A program made the translations under genes and the position numbers. A DNA stretch of 43,568 nt from Caldifarciminota bacterium SM23_42 (lineage in GTDB: Bacteria; Hydrothermota; Tepidihabitantia; SM23-42), in assembly GCA_001303785.1 (NCBI GenBank), contig LJUJ01000009.1, positions 1 to 43,568 on the forward strand, read 5' to 3'. The notes beneath the pieces were generated by a model. That model saw only the letters and a program-made list of their open reading frames with translations. It was not told the origin of the DNA and made no database searches. Position 1 is the first letter of the stretch. The number at the start of each line of letters is the position of its first letter. Below, piece by piece: positions 1 to 7,518 of this stretch.

Positions 1-374
1 ATAATCGACAAGACAGTGGAAATCTCCGTCCCCCGTTACGATTAAGGCTTTGTCGTAGTTTTCGTACTCGATCATTGCATGGAGGACGAGTTCAGCATCA
101 ACATTCCCTTGGGTTTTCCACTCGGAAGTACTAAAGTTGGTTTGAACACCAGGATAAAACCATACTTCTGTAGTTGAATGTACATGCCTTGATTTTCTGC
201 CACATAGCCAATGAATAGATAAGCTTTGGTGATATTGTACTTATCTTTCAGGTAATTTTTGAATTTCCGAAAATCGATATTCCAACCTTGCTCGCGGATT
301 GAGAGATGAAGATTCTGACTGTCTATGAAGGCGTAGTTGTTTGCCTTTTTTCTGTGGTTTTTTGTTTTCTTCAT
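1..374 (-). pseudogene. NYN-domain protein (LabA/DUF88-type), frameshifted and cut by the window edge
   Basis: The reading frame from the ATG at 374 gives an NYN/PIN-like start with the motif YAFIDSQNLHLS, whose first Asp is the usual metal ligand, and it runs about 95 residues to GKPKG. It then meets an early TGA at 72-74. From about 105-115 the neighbouring frame continues the family perfectly: NVDAELVLHAMIEYE and then VTGDGDF, the conserved second acidic motif of NYN domains. One base is therefore missing near the CCCTTGGG run. Family members are metal-dependent RNases or RNA-binding regulators, often encoded alone. Because both halves are well conserved, I cannot tell a recent mutation from a sequencing or assembly error. 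The 3' end lies outside the window. Confidence 0.8.
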
Positions 375-555
375 CCGTAATCCAATATTAATTGAAGGTT
401 TAGGATAGTGTCACCAATGAGTTCCATGTTATGCTTCTTGAGTATATGTGGAGAGATCACAATGTCAACGGGTAATTCGTGTTGTCATACGTGATGGGCA
501 TCTTCTCGATGCGTCCGCCTCAGGCGGACTTACTCGAAGAATAATACGGTAGCAA

Positions 556-587
556 GTCATTATGTCACTGAGTCATTGTGTCATTGG
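556..587 (+). repeat. Array of four 8-nt units, GTCAYTNN
   Basis: Four consecutive octads start at 556, 564, 572 and 580: GTCATTAT, GTCACTGA, GTCATTGT and GTCATTGG. The first six positions are almost fixed and the last two vary. Two further arrays of exactly four units occur at 15079-15110 and 22504-22535. Confidence 0.75.
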
Positions 588-628
588 ATGCACTGCATCC
601 ATCGATTCCCCTCGTCCCTCGGGATGCT

Positions 629-665
629 GATTTTTGTCAGCAAATCTTAGATTTGTACAAAAATC
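629..665. repeat. Two-tier inverted repeat
   Basis: The outer arms GATTTTTGT (629-637) and ACAAAAATC (657-665) pair over 9 bp. The inner arms CAAATCT and AGATTTG pair over 7 bp around a single-base centre. There is no U-tract after it, so I do not call it a terminator. Confidence 0.6.
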
Positions 666-708
666 GCGACGATGATTTACAAAGATAGATTACACTGATA
701 TTATTACA

Positions 709-743
709 CCCTCACCTTAATCCTCTCCCATCAAGGGAGAGGA
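709..743. repeat. CCCTCACC...CTCTCCC hairpin-type dispersed repeat
   Basis: The perfect 8-bp stem CCTCTCCC (722-729) and GGGAGAGG (735-742) is preceded by CCCTCACCTTAAT. From general knowledge, this motif family is scattered between genes in many bacterial phyla. Only one copy is seen in this window. Confidence 0.6.
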
Positions 744-813
744 CTGGCAGGTTGGTCTTGCTAAACATAAGTACATTGATTTTGTCTAAATGGTAGATTT
801 TTCGTGGTGTTTG

Positions 814-841
814 TTGACAATATGATATTAATCCATATAAT
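814..841 (+). promoter_or_regulatory. secA promoter, TTGACA-16-TATAAT
   Basis: The -35 box is at 814-819 and a perfect -10 box is at 836-841, separated by 16 bp. The expected transcription start is near 848, so the secA leader would be only about 8 nt. There is no Shine-Dalgarno sequence before the ATG at 856. Confidence 0.8.
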
Positions 842-855
842 TAATTGGACAAAAT

Positions 856-3852
856 ATGCTGCAAAAGATTTTAGGTAAGGTTTTCGGTACAAAGACCGAG
901 CGTGAGCTCAAGGAGCTTTGGCCGAGAGTCGATGAAATCAATTCAATCTACGAGAAATTAAAGGACGTTGACCTCACCAAACACACCGAAGACTTCAGAA
1001 AACGCATCAAGGACGGTGAAGACCTTGATAGTATTATGCCCGAGGCGTTTGCATTAGTGAAAGAGGCGTGCCGCCGGCTCCTGGGCAAAAAATGGCCGGT
1101 TGTGGACATTGAAACCGAATGGAATATGGTGCCTTTTGACGTGCAACTGATCGGTGCCATCGTACTCCATCAGGGTAAAATCGCCGAGATGAAGACTGGT
1201 GAGGGTAAGACTCTGGTTGCGACCATGCCTCTTTATCTCAATGCCCTGTCTGGCAAAGGCGCTCACCTTATAACCGTAAACGATTATTTGGCAAGGCGCG
1301 ACCGCGAATGGATGGGCCCGGTCTACGAATCATTGGGCATGACACTGGGTGTACTTCAGCAGGGTATGGAACAGGATGCAAGGATTCAGGCGTATCGTTG
1401 TGATATTACTTACGGTACGAACAATGAGTTCGGTTTTGATTATCTGCGCGACAACATGGTCTGGCGTTTTGAAGACAAGGTTCAGCGCGGGCATCACTAT
1501 GCAATCGTTGATGAAGTCGATAGTATTCTCATTGATGAGGCACGAACACCACTTATCATATCCGGCCCGGTTGAACACGAAACAAAAGCGTACAATGAAC
1601 TCAACCCGATTGTCCAGCGGCTGAATTCTGCGCAAACAGTTTTGGTGAATAGAGTAGTCGCCGAAGCGAAGAAATTACTTGATGAGGGTAAAGACACAGA
1701 AGCCGGTTTAAAGCTCTTGCAAGCACGTCGGGGTGCACCCAAGAATAAACAGCTTCTGAAATTAGAGCAGGAGACCGGCGTTAAGAAACTCATCGAACAA
1801 ACCGAACTCAATTTCTTGCGTGAGAAAACCTTCGCAAGAATAGACGATGAATTGTATTTTGTAATCGATGAAAAATCGCACATAGTCGATCTGACCGAGA
1901 AGGGTCGTCAATTTGTTGCTCCTAATGACCCTAAGATGTTCGTGCTCCCTGATCTGAGTGAGTCAATCGGCAAGATTGACAAGGATGAACACCTAACACA
2001 CAAGGAAAAAATCTTCGCTAAGGAAAAGAGTTACCAGGAATATGCTACTAAGAACGAAACGCTGGCAAATCTGCGAGCATTGCTCAGAGCATATTCACTC
2101 TTCGAACGGGATGTTGAGTATGTAGTACAGGACGGAAGGGTTATCATCGTTGATACATTCACCGGTCGGCTGATGCCTGGAAGGCGATACTCAGATGGTT
2201 TGCATCAGGCGATCGAGGCGAAGGAACAGGTACGTGTCCAGGAAGAGACTCAGACATTTGCCACGATAACGATTCAGAACTATTTTAGGATGTACGAAAA
2301 ACTCGCCGGCATGACTGGTACGGCCGCAACCGAAGCAAATGAATTTTGGACAATCTACAAACTGGATGTGGCTGAGATTCCGACCAAAGAACCGGTACGC
2401 CGTCCCGATTATGAAGATGTTGTATATCGTTCCAGACGCGAGAAGTACAATGCTATAATCGACGAAATCGTGAGGTGGCATGCCAAGAAACGACCGATAC
2501 TCGTGGGTACAACATCGGTTGATGTTTCTGAGGTGTTGTCGAGACTGTTGCAGCGGCGCGGTGTGCCCCATGAGGTGCTCAACGCAAAACACCATCAAAG
2601 AGAAGCCGTGATAGTTGCCAGCGCTGGGCAACCTGGCGCCGTGACGATCGCAACCAATATGGCCGGCCGCGGAACCGATATCAAACTGGGTAAAGGCGTG
2701 GTTGAATGTAGCAAGTGTTGTATCAAGTGCTTAGATGGGGACTGTTCCAATTGTGAACATCAGCAGAAAAAAGAGTGTATGCAAGACCTGCCGTGCGGTC
2801 TATACATAATCGGTACGGAGCGGCATGAATCGCGACGCATTGATAATCAGTTGCGTGGTCGGAGCGGTCGGCAAGGTGACCCTGGCTCGTCACGATTCTA
2901 CCTATCGTTGGAAGATAATTTGATGAGGATATTCGGTTCGGATCGGGTCGCCGAAATCATGGATAGATTCGGCGGTGGTGACCAGAAACCATTGACTCAT
3001 CCGCTCGTTACCAGAGCGATTGCCAATGCTCAAAAGCGCGTCGAGGAAAATCATTTTGAGGTGCGAAAGCATTTACTTGAGTATGATGACGTGATGAACA
3101 AGCAGCGCGAAGTGATTTACAAAATACGGGATGAGGTCCTGTTGGGGGAGAATCTGAAGGAAAGGGCGATTCATTTCTTTGAGGACGCAGTTGAGGATAT
3201 CCTGATGAAGTATACTGACCCAAAAACTAATTCCGAAGAATGGGATTGGGAAAGCATCAAGAGCGAATTCAACCTGATATTCTTGACTGACGTTACGATA
3301 CCCAAGGAACGAATTCCAAAAATGAAGCAGGAAGAACTGCTTGATCTACTCCTGGAAAGAGCGAAAGAAAAGCTAAACTGGCGTGAACAGGAATTCGAGC
3401 CTGAAGTTTTCCATGACTTGCTTAAGTTTGTGTTGCTTGGTACAGTTGATAGCAAATGGCGCGACCATCTATACTCGCTCGATGCACTTAGAGAAGGTAT
3501 CAGTTTGCGCGCTTATGGGCAGAAAGACCCGCTGATTGAGTATAAATTTGAATCTCGCAAGATGTTCGATGAATTGCAGCGGGACATGGCGCGAGATGCA
3601 TCAGGGCTGGTATTCCGAGCCCAGCCCAGACCAGGAGCGAGGGTAAGAAAGCCACAACAGACACATGAATACAAGCCAAGTGTCAGACCGCAGACAGCCG
3701 CGCAAGCGGCAGGGCAAGCAGGCGCACAATCAGGTGCTGCAAGGTCTAGCCCAGGCACTGTTACCGCGACTAAGAAGGTTGGTCGAAACGACCCTTGCCC
3801 CTGTGGAAGCGGTAAGAAATACAAGAAGTGTTGTGGGAGGAATGTAGCATGA
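856..3852 (+). CDS. secA: Preprotein translocase ATPase SecA
   Basis: SecA is the cytosolic motor that drives unfolded preproteins through SecYEG using ATP. The 998-residue protein starts with the typical MLQKILGKVFG helix. It has Walker A GEGKT at 115-119 and the DEVD box at 219-222. A roughly 110-residue insertion follows ARTPLIISG, as in Bacteroidetes-type SecA. Motif VI residues (RGRSGRQGDPGSS) are present. The C-terminus is a zinc-binding SEC-C tail with Cys 981, 983, 992 and 993. An extra cysteine cluster (C618, 621, 622, 625, 630, 633, 641, 647) sits in the second nucleotide-binding domain and may be a further zinc ribbon. Its stop codon overlaps the next start in an ATGA, so the two genes are probably translationally coupled. 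Confidence 0.97.
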   Translation: MLQKILGKVFGTKTERELKELWPRVDEINSIYEKLKDVDLTKHTEDFRKRIKDGEDLDSIMPEAFALVKEACRRLLGKKWPVVDIETEWNMVPFDVQLIGAIVLHQGKIAEMKTGEGKTLVATMPLYLNALSGKGAHLITVNDYLARRDREWMGPVYESLGMTLGVLQQGMEQDARIQAYRCDITYGTNNEFGFDYLRDNMVWRFEDKVQRGHHYAIVDEVDSILIDEARTPLIISGPVEHETKAYNELNPIVQRLNSAQTVLVNRVVAEAKKLLDEGKDTEAGLKLLQARRGAPKNKQLLKLEQETGVKKLIEQTELNFLREKTFARIDDELYFVIDEKSHIVDLTEKGRQFVAPNDPKMFVLPDLSESIGKIDKDEHLTHKEKIFAKEKSYQEYATKNETLANLRALLRAYSLFERDVEYVVQDGRVIIVDTFTGRLMPGRRYSDGLHQAIEAKEQVRVQEETQTFATITIQNYFRMYEKLAGMTGTAATEANEFWTIYKLDVAEIPTKEPVRRPDYEDVVYRSRREKYNAIIDEIVRWHAKKRPILVGTTSVDVSEVLSRLLQRRGVPHEVLNAKHHQREAVIVASAGQPGAVTIATNMAGRGTDIKLGKGVVECSKCCIKCLDGDCSNCEHQQKKECMQDLPCGLYIIGTERHESRRIDNQLRGRSGRQGDPGSSRFYLSLEDNLMRIFGSDRVAEIMDRFGGGDQKPLTHPLVTRAIANAQKRVEENHFEVRKHLLEYDDVMNKQREVIYKIRDEVLLGENLKERAIHFFEDAVEDILMKYTDPKTNSEEWDWESIKSEFNLIFLTDVTIPKERIPKMKQEELLDLLLERAKEKLNWREQEFEPEVFHDLLKFVLLGTVDSKWRDHLYSLDALREGISLRAYGQKDPLIEYKFESRKMFDELQRDMARDASGLVFRAQPRPGARVRKPQQTHEYKPSVRPQTAAQAAGQAGAQSGAARSSPGTVTATKKVGRNDPCPCGSGKKYKKCCGRNVA

Positions 3853-4946
3853 AGCCATTCCAGGTACATCTTTTTAGTGAGGAAGGCAAGATTCCTGAAT
3901 CGGTTCCGCCCGAACCATCTTTCGTGTATGGAAACAAACGGTATCTGAATTTCCTCCATTTTGATTGCTTACATCTCAAGAACAGTGAATTCTTGAGAGA
4001 GACCGCGCGTACGAATATTGAAGCAAGGGGAATTGTACCCACCGATGCGCGCGCTGAGATAATGGCGAACCTACAGGACTTCATGCTCGAGGTAAAACGA
4101 TTAGAGTCACTGCTTTTTTTCCCAGATGAAATTTCCATGACGTTTGCCTTAATTTCGATTTTCGGTCCGAGAACCACGTTCTTCATTGATTATGAAACTT
4201 CTCCGAGTTTGATGAATGTTTTACAATATAGACATATTGAATACTACGATTTTCACGACATTGATCAACTCGAGAAACGGCTTGATGCGTATTCCGAGAA
4301 GGTGATGTTCATCGACGGAATATATGAGTGGTTGGGCAATATTGCGCCCGTGAATAATTTAGTGAAATTAGCTAAAGAGAAAGAATGTATCATTATTGCG
4401 AATGAATTGAATTCATTTGGACTGCTTGGTCGAGAAGGACGGGGTTTTGTTGATCTCTGTAATGCTTATGAAGATATTAATATCGATATTGGCAGTTTTA
4501 GTAGATACTTGGGAGGCTTCGGTTGCTATGTCGGTGCTAAGAAATACCTGATTAACAAAATAAGGGAGAATGTTGGGCACATTACAGATTTCGTCCCCCA
4601 ATTTATGCTCGCGGTGAACCTTGCGGGCTTGGAAATCATCAAGGACAGGACAAAAAGCAAGGAAGTCTACAACAAACTATGGAAGAATAGCCGTTATTTT
4701 ATCACCAACCTTAAGCAAATGGGTTTTGAAACCGTCAGTGAAACGCCACTCGTTGTAGTTTCATTCAGTAACAACGAAGAGGCCGGTGAATTCACGCGGC
4801 GGTTAATCGACGAGCAGGTCATCGTGTCTCAGAAAAAGGAACGCATTAGATTGTGCCTTTCAGTTGAACACAGTAAGGAAGACCTCGATTTTTGCTTGCA
4901 TAAGTTTGAAGTAATAGGAAATGCTTTGGGAATTGTCAAAACGTAG
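3849..4946 (+). CDS. BioF/Kbl-like fold-type-I PLP-family protein lacking the catalytic lysine (probable pseudoenzyme)
   Basis: I place the start at the ATG at 3849, which overlaps the secA stop and has GGGAGG at 3835-3840, giving 365 aa. The sequence resembles the alpha-oxoamine synthase family (2-amino-3-ketobutyrate CoA ligase, 8-amino-7-oxononanoate synthase). The family signature that reads T-[FL]-[SG]-K-x-x-G-G, with the Schiff-base lysine, reads GSFSRYLGG here, with Arg219 in place of Lys. The DEAHS motif, whose Asp touches the PLP ring nitrogen, reads NELNS (Asn185, Asn188), and the LNHAS motif is not recognisable. It therefore probably does not use PLP as relatives do. No role is known to me. 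Coupling to secA is visible, but a link to secretion is only a guess. Confidence 0.8.
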   Translation: MKPFQVHLFSEEGKIPESVPPEPSFVYGNKRYLNFLHFDCLHLKNSEFLRETARTNIEARGIVPTDARAEIMANLQDFMLEVKRLESLLFFPDEISMTFALISIFGPRTTFFIDYETSPSLMNVLQYRHIEYYDFHDIDQLEKRLDAYSEKVMFIDGIYEWLGNIAPVNNLVKLAKEKECIIIANELNSFGLLGREGRGFVDLCNAYEDINIDIGSFSRYLGGFGCYVGAKKYLINKIRENVGHITDFVPQFMLAVNLAGLEIIKDRTKSKEVYNKLWKNSRYFITNLKQMGFETVSETPLVVVSFSNNEEAGEFTRRLIDEQVIVSQKKERIRLCLSVEHSKEDLDFCLHKFEVIGNALGIVKT

Positions 4947-5026
4947 AGTTTGACAATTCCTGAATCGCAAACTTCAAACTCCAAACTGCAAATAAACTAA
5001 AACTCAGAAATTCCAAACTTTGAAAA

Positions 5027-5156
5027 CAGTGACAAAATTCGTCGCGTTGTGCGGTTTCGAGAAGCGTTTTCGGTTTGGAAATTCGGTTTCGTAACTCAAG
5101 CCGGTTTTGGCGACACCGTTGAACGAAACCGTATCGCATTTCAAAACCGATGAACG
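5027..5156 (+). repeat. 130-bp imperfect-hairpin repeat, copy A
   Basis: This segment matches 6081-6211 along its whole length in the same orientation, with identical blocks such as GCGACACCGTT and ACGAAACCGTATCGCATTTC. Its two halves are imperfect inverted repeats, so the RNA or single strand could fold as one long hairpin. A T8 run follows at 5168-5175. The flanks of both copies are rich in AAAC/AAATTC words. Confidence 0.75.
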
Positions 5157-5180
5157 TAAAACTTTCGTTTTTTTTAGGAA

Positions 5181-5208
5181 TTGACTTTGATTTGTTTCGC
5201 GGTATACT
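5181..5208 (+). promoter_or_regulatory. trmI promoter, TTGACT-16-TATACT
   Basis: The -35 box is at 5181-5186 and the -10 box at 5203-5208. The -10 box ends 3 nt before the ATG at 5212 and 9 nt before the second ATG at 5218. The predicted transcription start, near 5215, favours a leaderless message that begins translation at 5218. Confidence 0.75.
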
Positions 5209-5211
5209 GAG

Positions 5212-6012
5212 ATGAGTATGACAAAAGAATTTGACAATCTCATCAAAGAAAAAGACCTCGTTTTGATATATCTTGACGAGAAGAGGCAATTTCTTGCGCA
5301 AGCTGTCTCTGGTCTGAGAATGTCAAGTGATCTGGGTGATTTAGACCTCAGCGATATTGTCAAGAAGCCGTATGGTTTCGTGGGCAAGACGCACTTGGGT
5401 AAGGATTTCTACTGCTTGAAGCCGAGCACTGCCGATCTAATGATGAAGGCAAGAAGGACAACCACGATCGTTTATCCGAAGGATCTGGGTTATCTCATGC
5501 TCGAGACGGCAATCGGACCTGGTTCACGTGTAATCGAAATAGGTACGGGCAGTGGCGCTCTAACCATGGTATTGGCGAAGTTCGTTGCACCGGATGGTAT
5601 CGTTTACAGCTATGAGCGGCGCGAAGATTTCATCGAAAACGCAAGGAAAAACATAGAACGCGTCGGTTATGCGCAAAATGTCGAGTTCACGTGTGTTGAT
5701 GTTGCCCTGAAGGGTTTCAACCAAACCGACATCGACGCGATATTCATTGATGTGCCTGAACCTTGGGCGATCGTTCCCAAGGCGGCTGTGGCGTTGAAGG
5801 GCGGCCACCATCTGGTGAGCTGGAGTCCGAATGTTGAGCAGGTCAAAAGGACAATCGAAGCCCTTGAGGCGTGCAGTTTCAAACGTACTAAAGTGAAAGA
5901 AATCATTGAACGAGAGATGTTAGTACGTTTGCAGGGCGTCAGGCCGCGCGAGAGGGGCATAACACATACTGCATACCTCATTAGAGCACAGAAGATTATC
6001 GCTACCACGTAG
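5212..6012 (+). CDS. trmI: tRNA (adenine-58-N1)-methyltransferase TrmI
   Basis: The enzyme transfers a methyl group from S-adenosylmethionine to N1 of A58 in the tRNA T-loop. The 266-aa protein has the TrmI/Gcd14 layout: a small N-terminal beta domain, the RTTTIVYPKD approach motif, the SAM loop EIGTGSG at 109-115, an acidic residue after the second strand (YSYERRED) and the diagnostic DVPEPW at 180-185. The start may be 5212 or the ATG two codons later, at 5218. The promoter position favours the second. It stands alone, followed by a repeat-filled space and a convergent operon. Confidence 0.93.
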   Translation: MSMTKEFDNLIKEKDLVLIYLDEKRQFLAQAVSGLRMSSDLGDLDLSDIVKKPYGFVGKTHLGKDFYCLKPSTADLMMKARRTTTIVYPKDLGYLMLETAIGPGSRVIEIGTGSGALTMVLAKFVAPDGIVYSYERREDFIENARKNIERVGYAQNVEFTCVDVALKGFNQTDIDAIFIDVPEPWAIVPKAAVALKGGHHLVSWSPNVEQVKRTIEALEACSFKRTKVKEIIEREMLVRLQGVRPRERGITHTAYLIRAQKIIATT

Positions 6013-6080
6013 CGATTAAACCCTAAATCCTAATCTCTAAGCTATAAATAATCTCAAATTTCAAAGCACGAAATCCAAAA

Positions 6081-6211
6081 CAGCGACAAAGATTGAATGC
6101 GTTGGTCGGTTGCGAAAAGCGCTTCGGTAGGAAATTCGGCTTCGTGGCGCAAGTTGCTTCTTTAGCGACACCGTTTAACGAAACCGTATCGCATTTCGAA
6201 ACCGAGCAACG
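6081..6211 (+). repeat. 130-bp imperfect-hairpin repeat, copy B
   Basis: This is the second copy of the element at 5027-5156, in the same orientation, with one copy on each side of trmI. In this copy the ends pair well: about 18 of 22 positions match between GTTGGTCGGTTGCGAAAAGC and the complement of the right end. Confidence 0.75.
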
Positions 6212-6268
6212 ACTAGCGGTCTAGTTGAAATAATTATGTAATTGAATTATTAACCATGCTGTGTAACT

Positions 6269-6400
6269 GTTAAATTCTAAATCCTAATTTCTAAACTCCG
6301 AACAAATTCAAATTTCAAAGCACGAAATACGAAACTGTTTTGAATTTTGGATTTCGGTCATTTGGTATTGTTTAGTATTTAGAATTTAGTACTTAGGATT
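6269..6400. repeat. AT-rich imperfect inverted repeat
   Basis: The left arm (CTAAATCCTAATTTCTAAA...) and right arm (...TTTAGAATTTAGTACTTAGG) are roughly complementary around a centre near 6335. A related element lies at about 22548-22690. Similar elements are familiar to me from intergenic regions of other uncultured bacterial genomes. Confidence 0.65.
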
Positions 6401-6408
6401 TTTTGGCG

Positions 6409-7518
6409 TCAGTCCAAATACGCCATCGGATCCACTGGTTTGCCGTCTTTGCGGAGTTCAAAGTGTAGTATCGGCCCAGATAACGAACCGCTCTCTCCGA
6501 CTCTACCAACAATCCTGCCCGCACCGATTTCGTCGCCGGTGTTGACAAGCATCTCGGCCAGATGTCCGTACAACGAATAGTATCCGTCCAGATGATCGAC
6601 AAGTACCATATTTCCGTAACCCATGAAACGATCCGCATAGACGACCTTACCGGGTGCCACGGCATAAACGTTGTCACCATAGCTCGTACTGATGTCGATG
6701 CCATTGTTACGGGTTGTTGTGTTATATTTAGGATGTATGACTTTGCCGAAATTAGTTATCACGCTACCGTGACAGGGCCAGGTCAACTTGCCACGATTTG
6801 CCTCCAAATAGTTGGTCCCGCTGCGGGCCTTTTCTCTCTGCCTTTCGAGTGACACGATAAGATCTTCGAGTTTGCGCTGGGCACTCTTGAGTTCTTTCTC
6901 CAACGCTCGCTTTTTGTTTTCTTGCTTTGCCACTTGGTTTAGGATCTGCTTTTTCTTTCTTCGCTCGTCATTGAGGCGCGCTAACTCGTCTTCTTTCTCG
7001 TCTTTTCTGCGTTCCAGTGTGTTGATAAGATCGTTACGTATCTTCTTATCGGCGATATAGCGCTTCCAGTCTTGTTCAAAATCGAAAAGCGCCCTTTGGT
7101 CATTTTTTGCGAGAAGCTGCAGATAATAAGAGGATGAGAGTATTTGAGGTAGGGATTTTGAGGAAAAGAGGACATTCATCTTGTAGAATGGTTTCCATTT
7201 GTATAGACGTACCATGCGCGTGCGCATGTCTCCCTTCTTCAATTTCATGTTGGACTCCAACCGCGCGATTTCCTTTTCCAACTCGACGACTCGAGATTTC
7301 TCGCGGCTCTCTTGGGCGGTTAGCTCGTCAATGTACTGGATTGTCAAATTGATGCCTTCATCAATTTTCTCAATGTGCGCTAGTGTTCCGACTTTTTGTT
7401 TTTCCAGACTAGTTATCTCCTGCCTAACTGTTGTCAACTTTGTTTTCAACTGGTCTAATTCTTCTTGTTTTTCGGTAATCTGGGAGACCATACATAAAGC
7501 GATTATCAGTATGTTCAT
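6409..7518 (-). CDS. EnvC-like LytM (M23-fold) factor with degenerate active site
   Basis: The start at 7518 overlaps the ftsX stop in an ATGA and gives 369 aa. The order is a short signal-like hydrophobic stretch (MNILIIALCMVSQ), a long coiled coil (about residues 15-240, with EKEI and EKELKSAQRKLEDL heptads), then a LytM domain. In active M23 peptidases the zinc ligands are HxxxD and the second His of HxH. Here HxxxD reads NNGID (Asn271, Asp275) and HLH reads ILH (Ile350, His352). Two key histidines are therefore lost, as in EnvC, which activates amidases instead of cutting peptidoglycan. Coiled coil, operon with ftsEX and this degeneracy together support an FtsEX-controlled amidase activator in the periplasm. 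Confidence 0.85.
   Translation of the reverse strand: MNILIIALCMVSQITEKQEELDQLKTKLTTVRQEITSLEKQKVGTLAHIEKIDEGINLTIQYIDELTAQESREKSRVVELEKEIARLESNMKLKKGDMRTRMVRLYKWKPFYKMNVLFSSKSLPQILSSSYYLQLLAKNDQRALFDFEQDWKRYIADKKIRNDLINTLERRKDEKEDELARLNDERRKKKQILNQVAKQENKKRALEKELKSAQRKLEDLIVSLERQREKARSGTNYLEANRGKLTWPCHGSVITNFGKVIHPKYNTTTRNNGIDISTSYGDNVYAVAPGKVVYADRFMGYGNMVLVDHLDGYYSLYGHLAEMLVNTGDEIGAGRIVGRVGESGSLSGPILHFELRKDGKPVDPMAYLD

Larger units (their letters stand above)
375..855. other. Repeat-rich intergenic region without a gene
   Basis: I see no coding potential in these 481 bases. They contain a palindrome at 513-529 (7-bp arms GTCCGCC and GGCGGAC), four octads at 556-587, a two-tier hairpin at 629-665 and an 8-bp stem at 722-742. 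The secA promoter is at the right end. Short elements of this kind are common between genes in uncultured-lineage genomes. Confidence 0.7.
6013..6408. other. Repeat-filled space between convergent genes
   Basis: No gene is seen. The space holds an AT-rich unit at about 6017-6080, hairpin repeat copy B at 6081-6211, and a second AT-rich unit at about 6269-6400 whose ends (CTAAATCCTAATTTCTAAA and TTTAGAATTTAGTACTTAGG) are imperfectly inverted. The first AT-rich unit is a direct repeat of the left half of the second, sharing TTCAAAGCACGAAAT. Confidence 0.7.

Noticed and set aside
556-587. Octad and heptad arrays as CRISPR arrays
   Set aside because: The units are only 7-8 nt with 2-3 variable bases. 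There are no 23-37 nt repeats, no spacers of normal size and no cas genes in the window.
1330-1635. Antisense frames inside secA, mfd and the C25 protease gene
   Set aside because: They are shadows of strong coding frames, without ribosome binding sites, family motifs or promoters.
5161-5180. T-run after hairpin repeat copy A as an intrinsic terminator for the gene ending at 4946
   Set aside because: The stem directly before the T-run has only about four weak pairs, and the T-run lies more than 200 nt from the gene.
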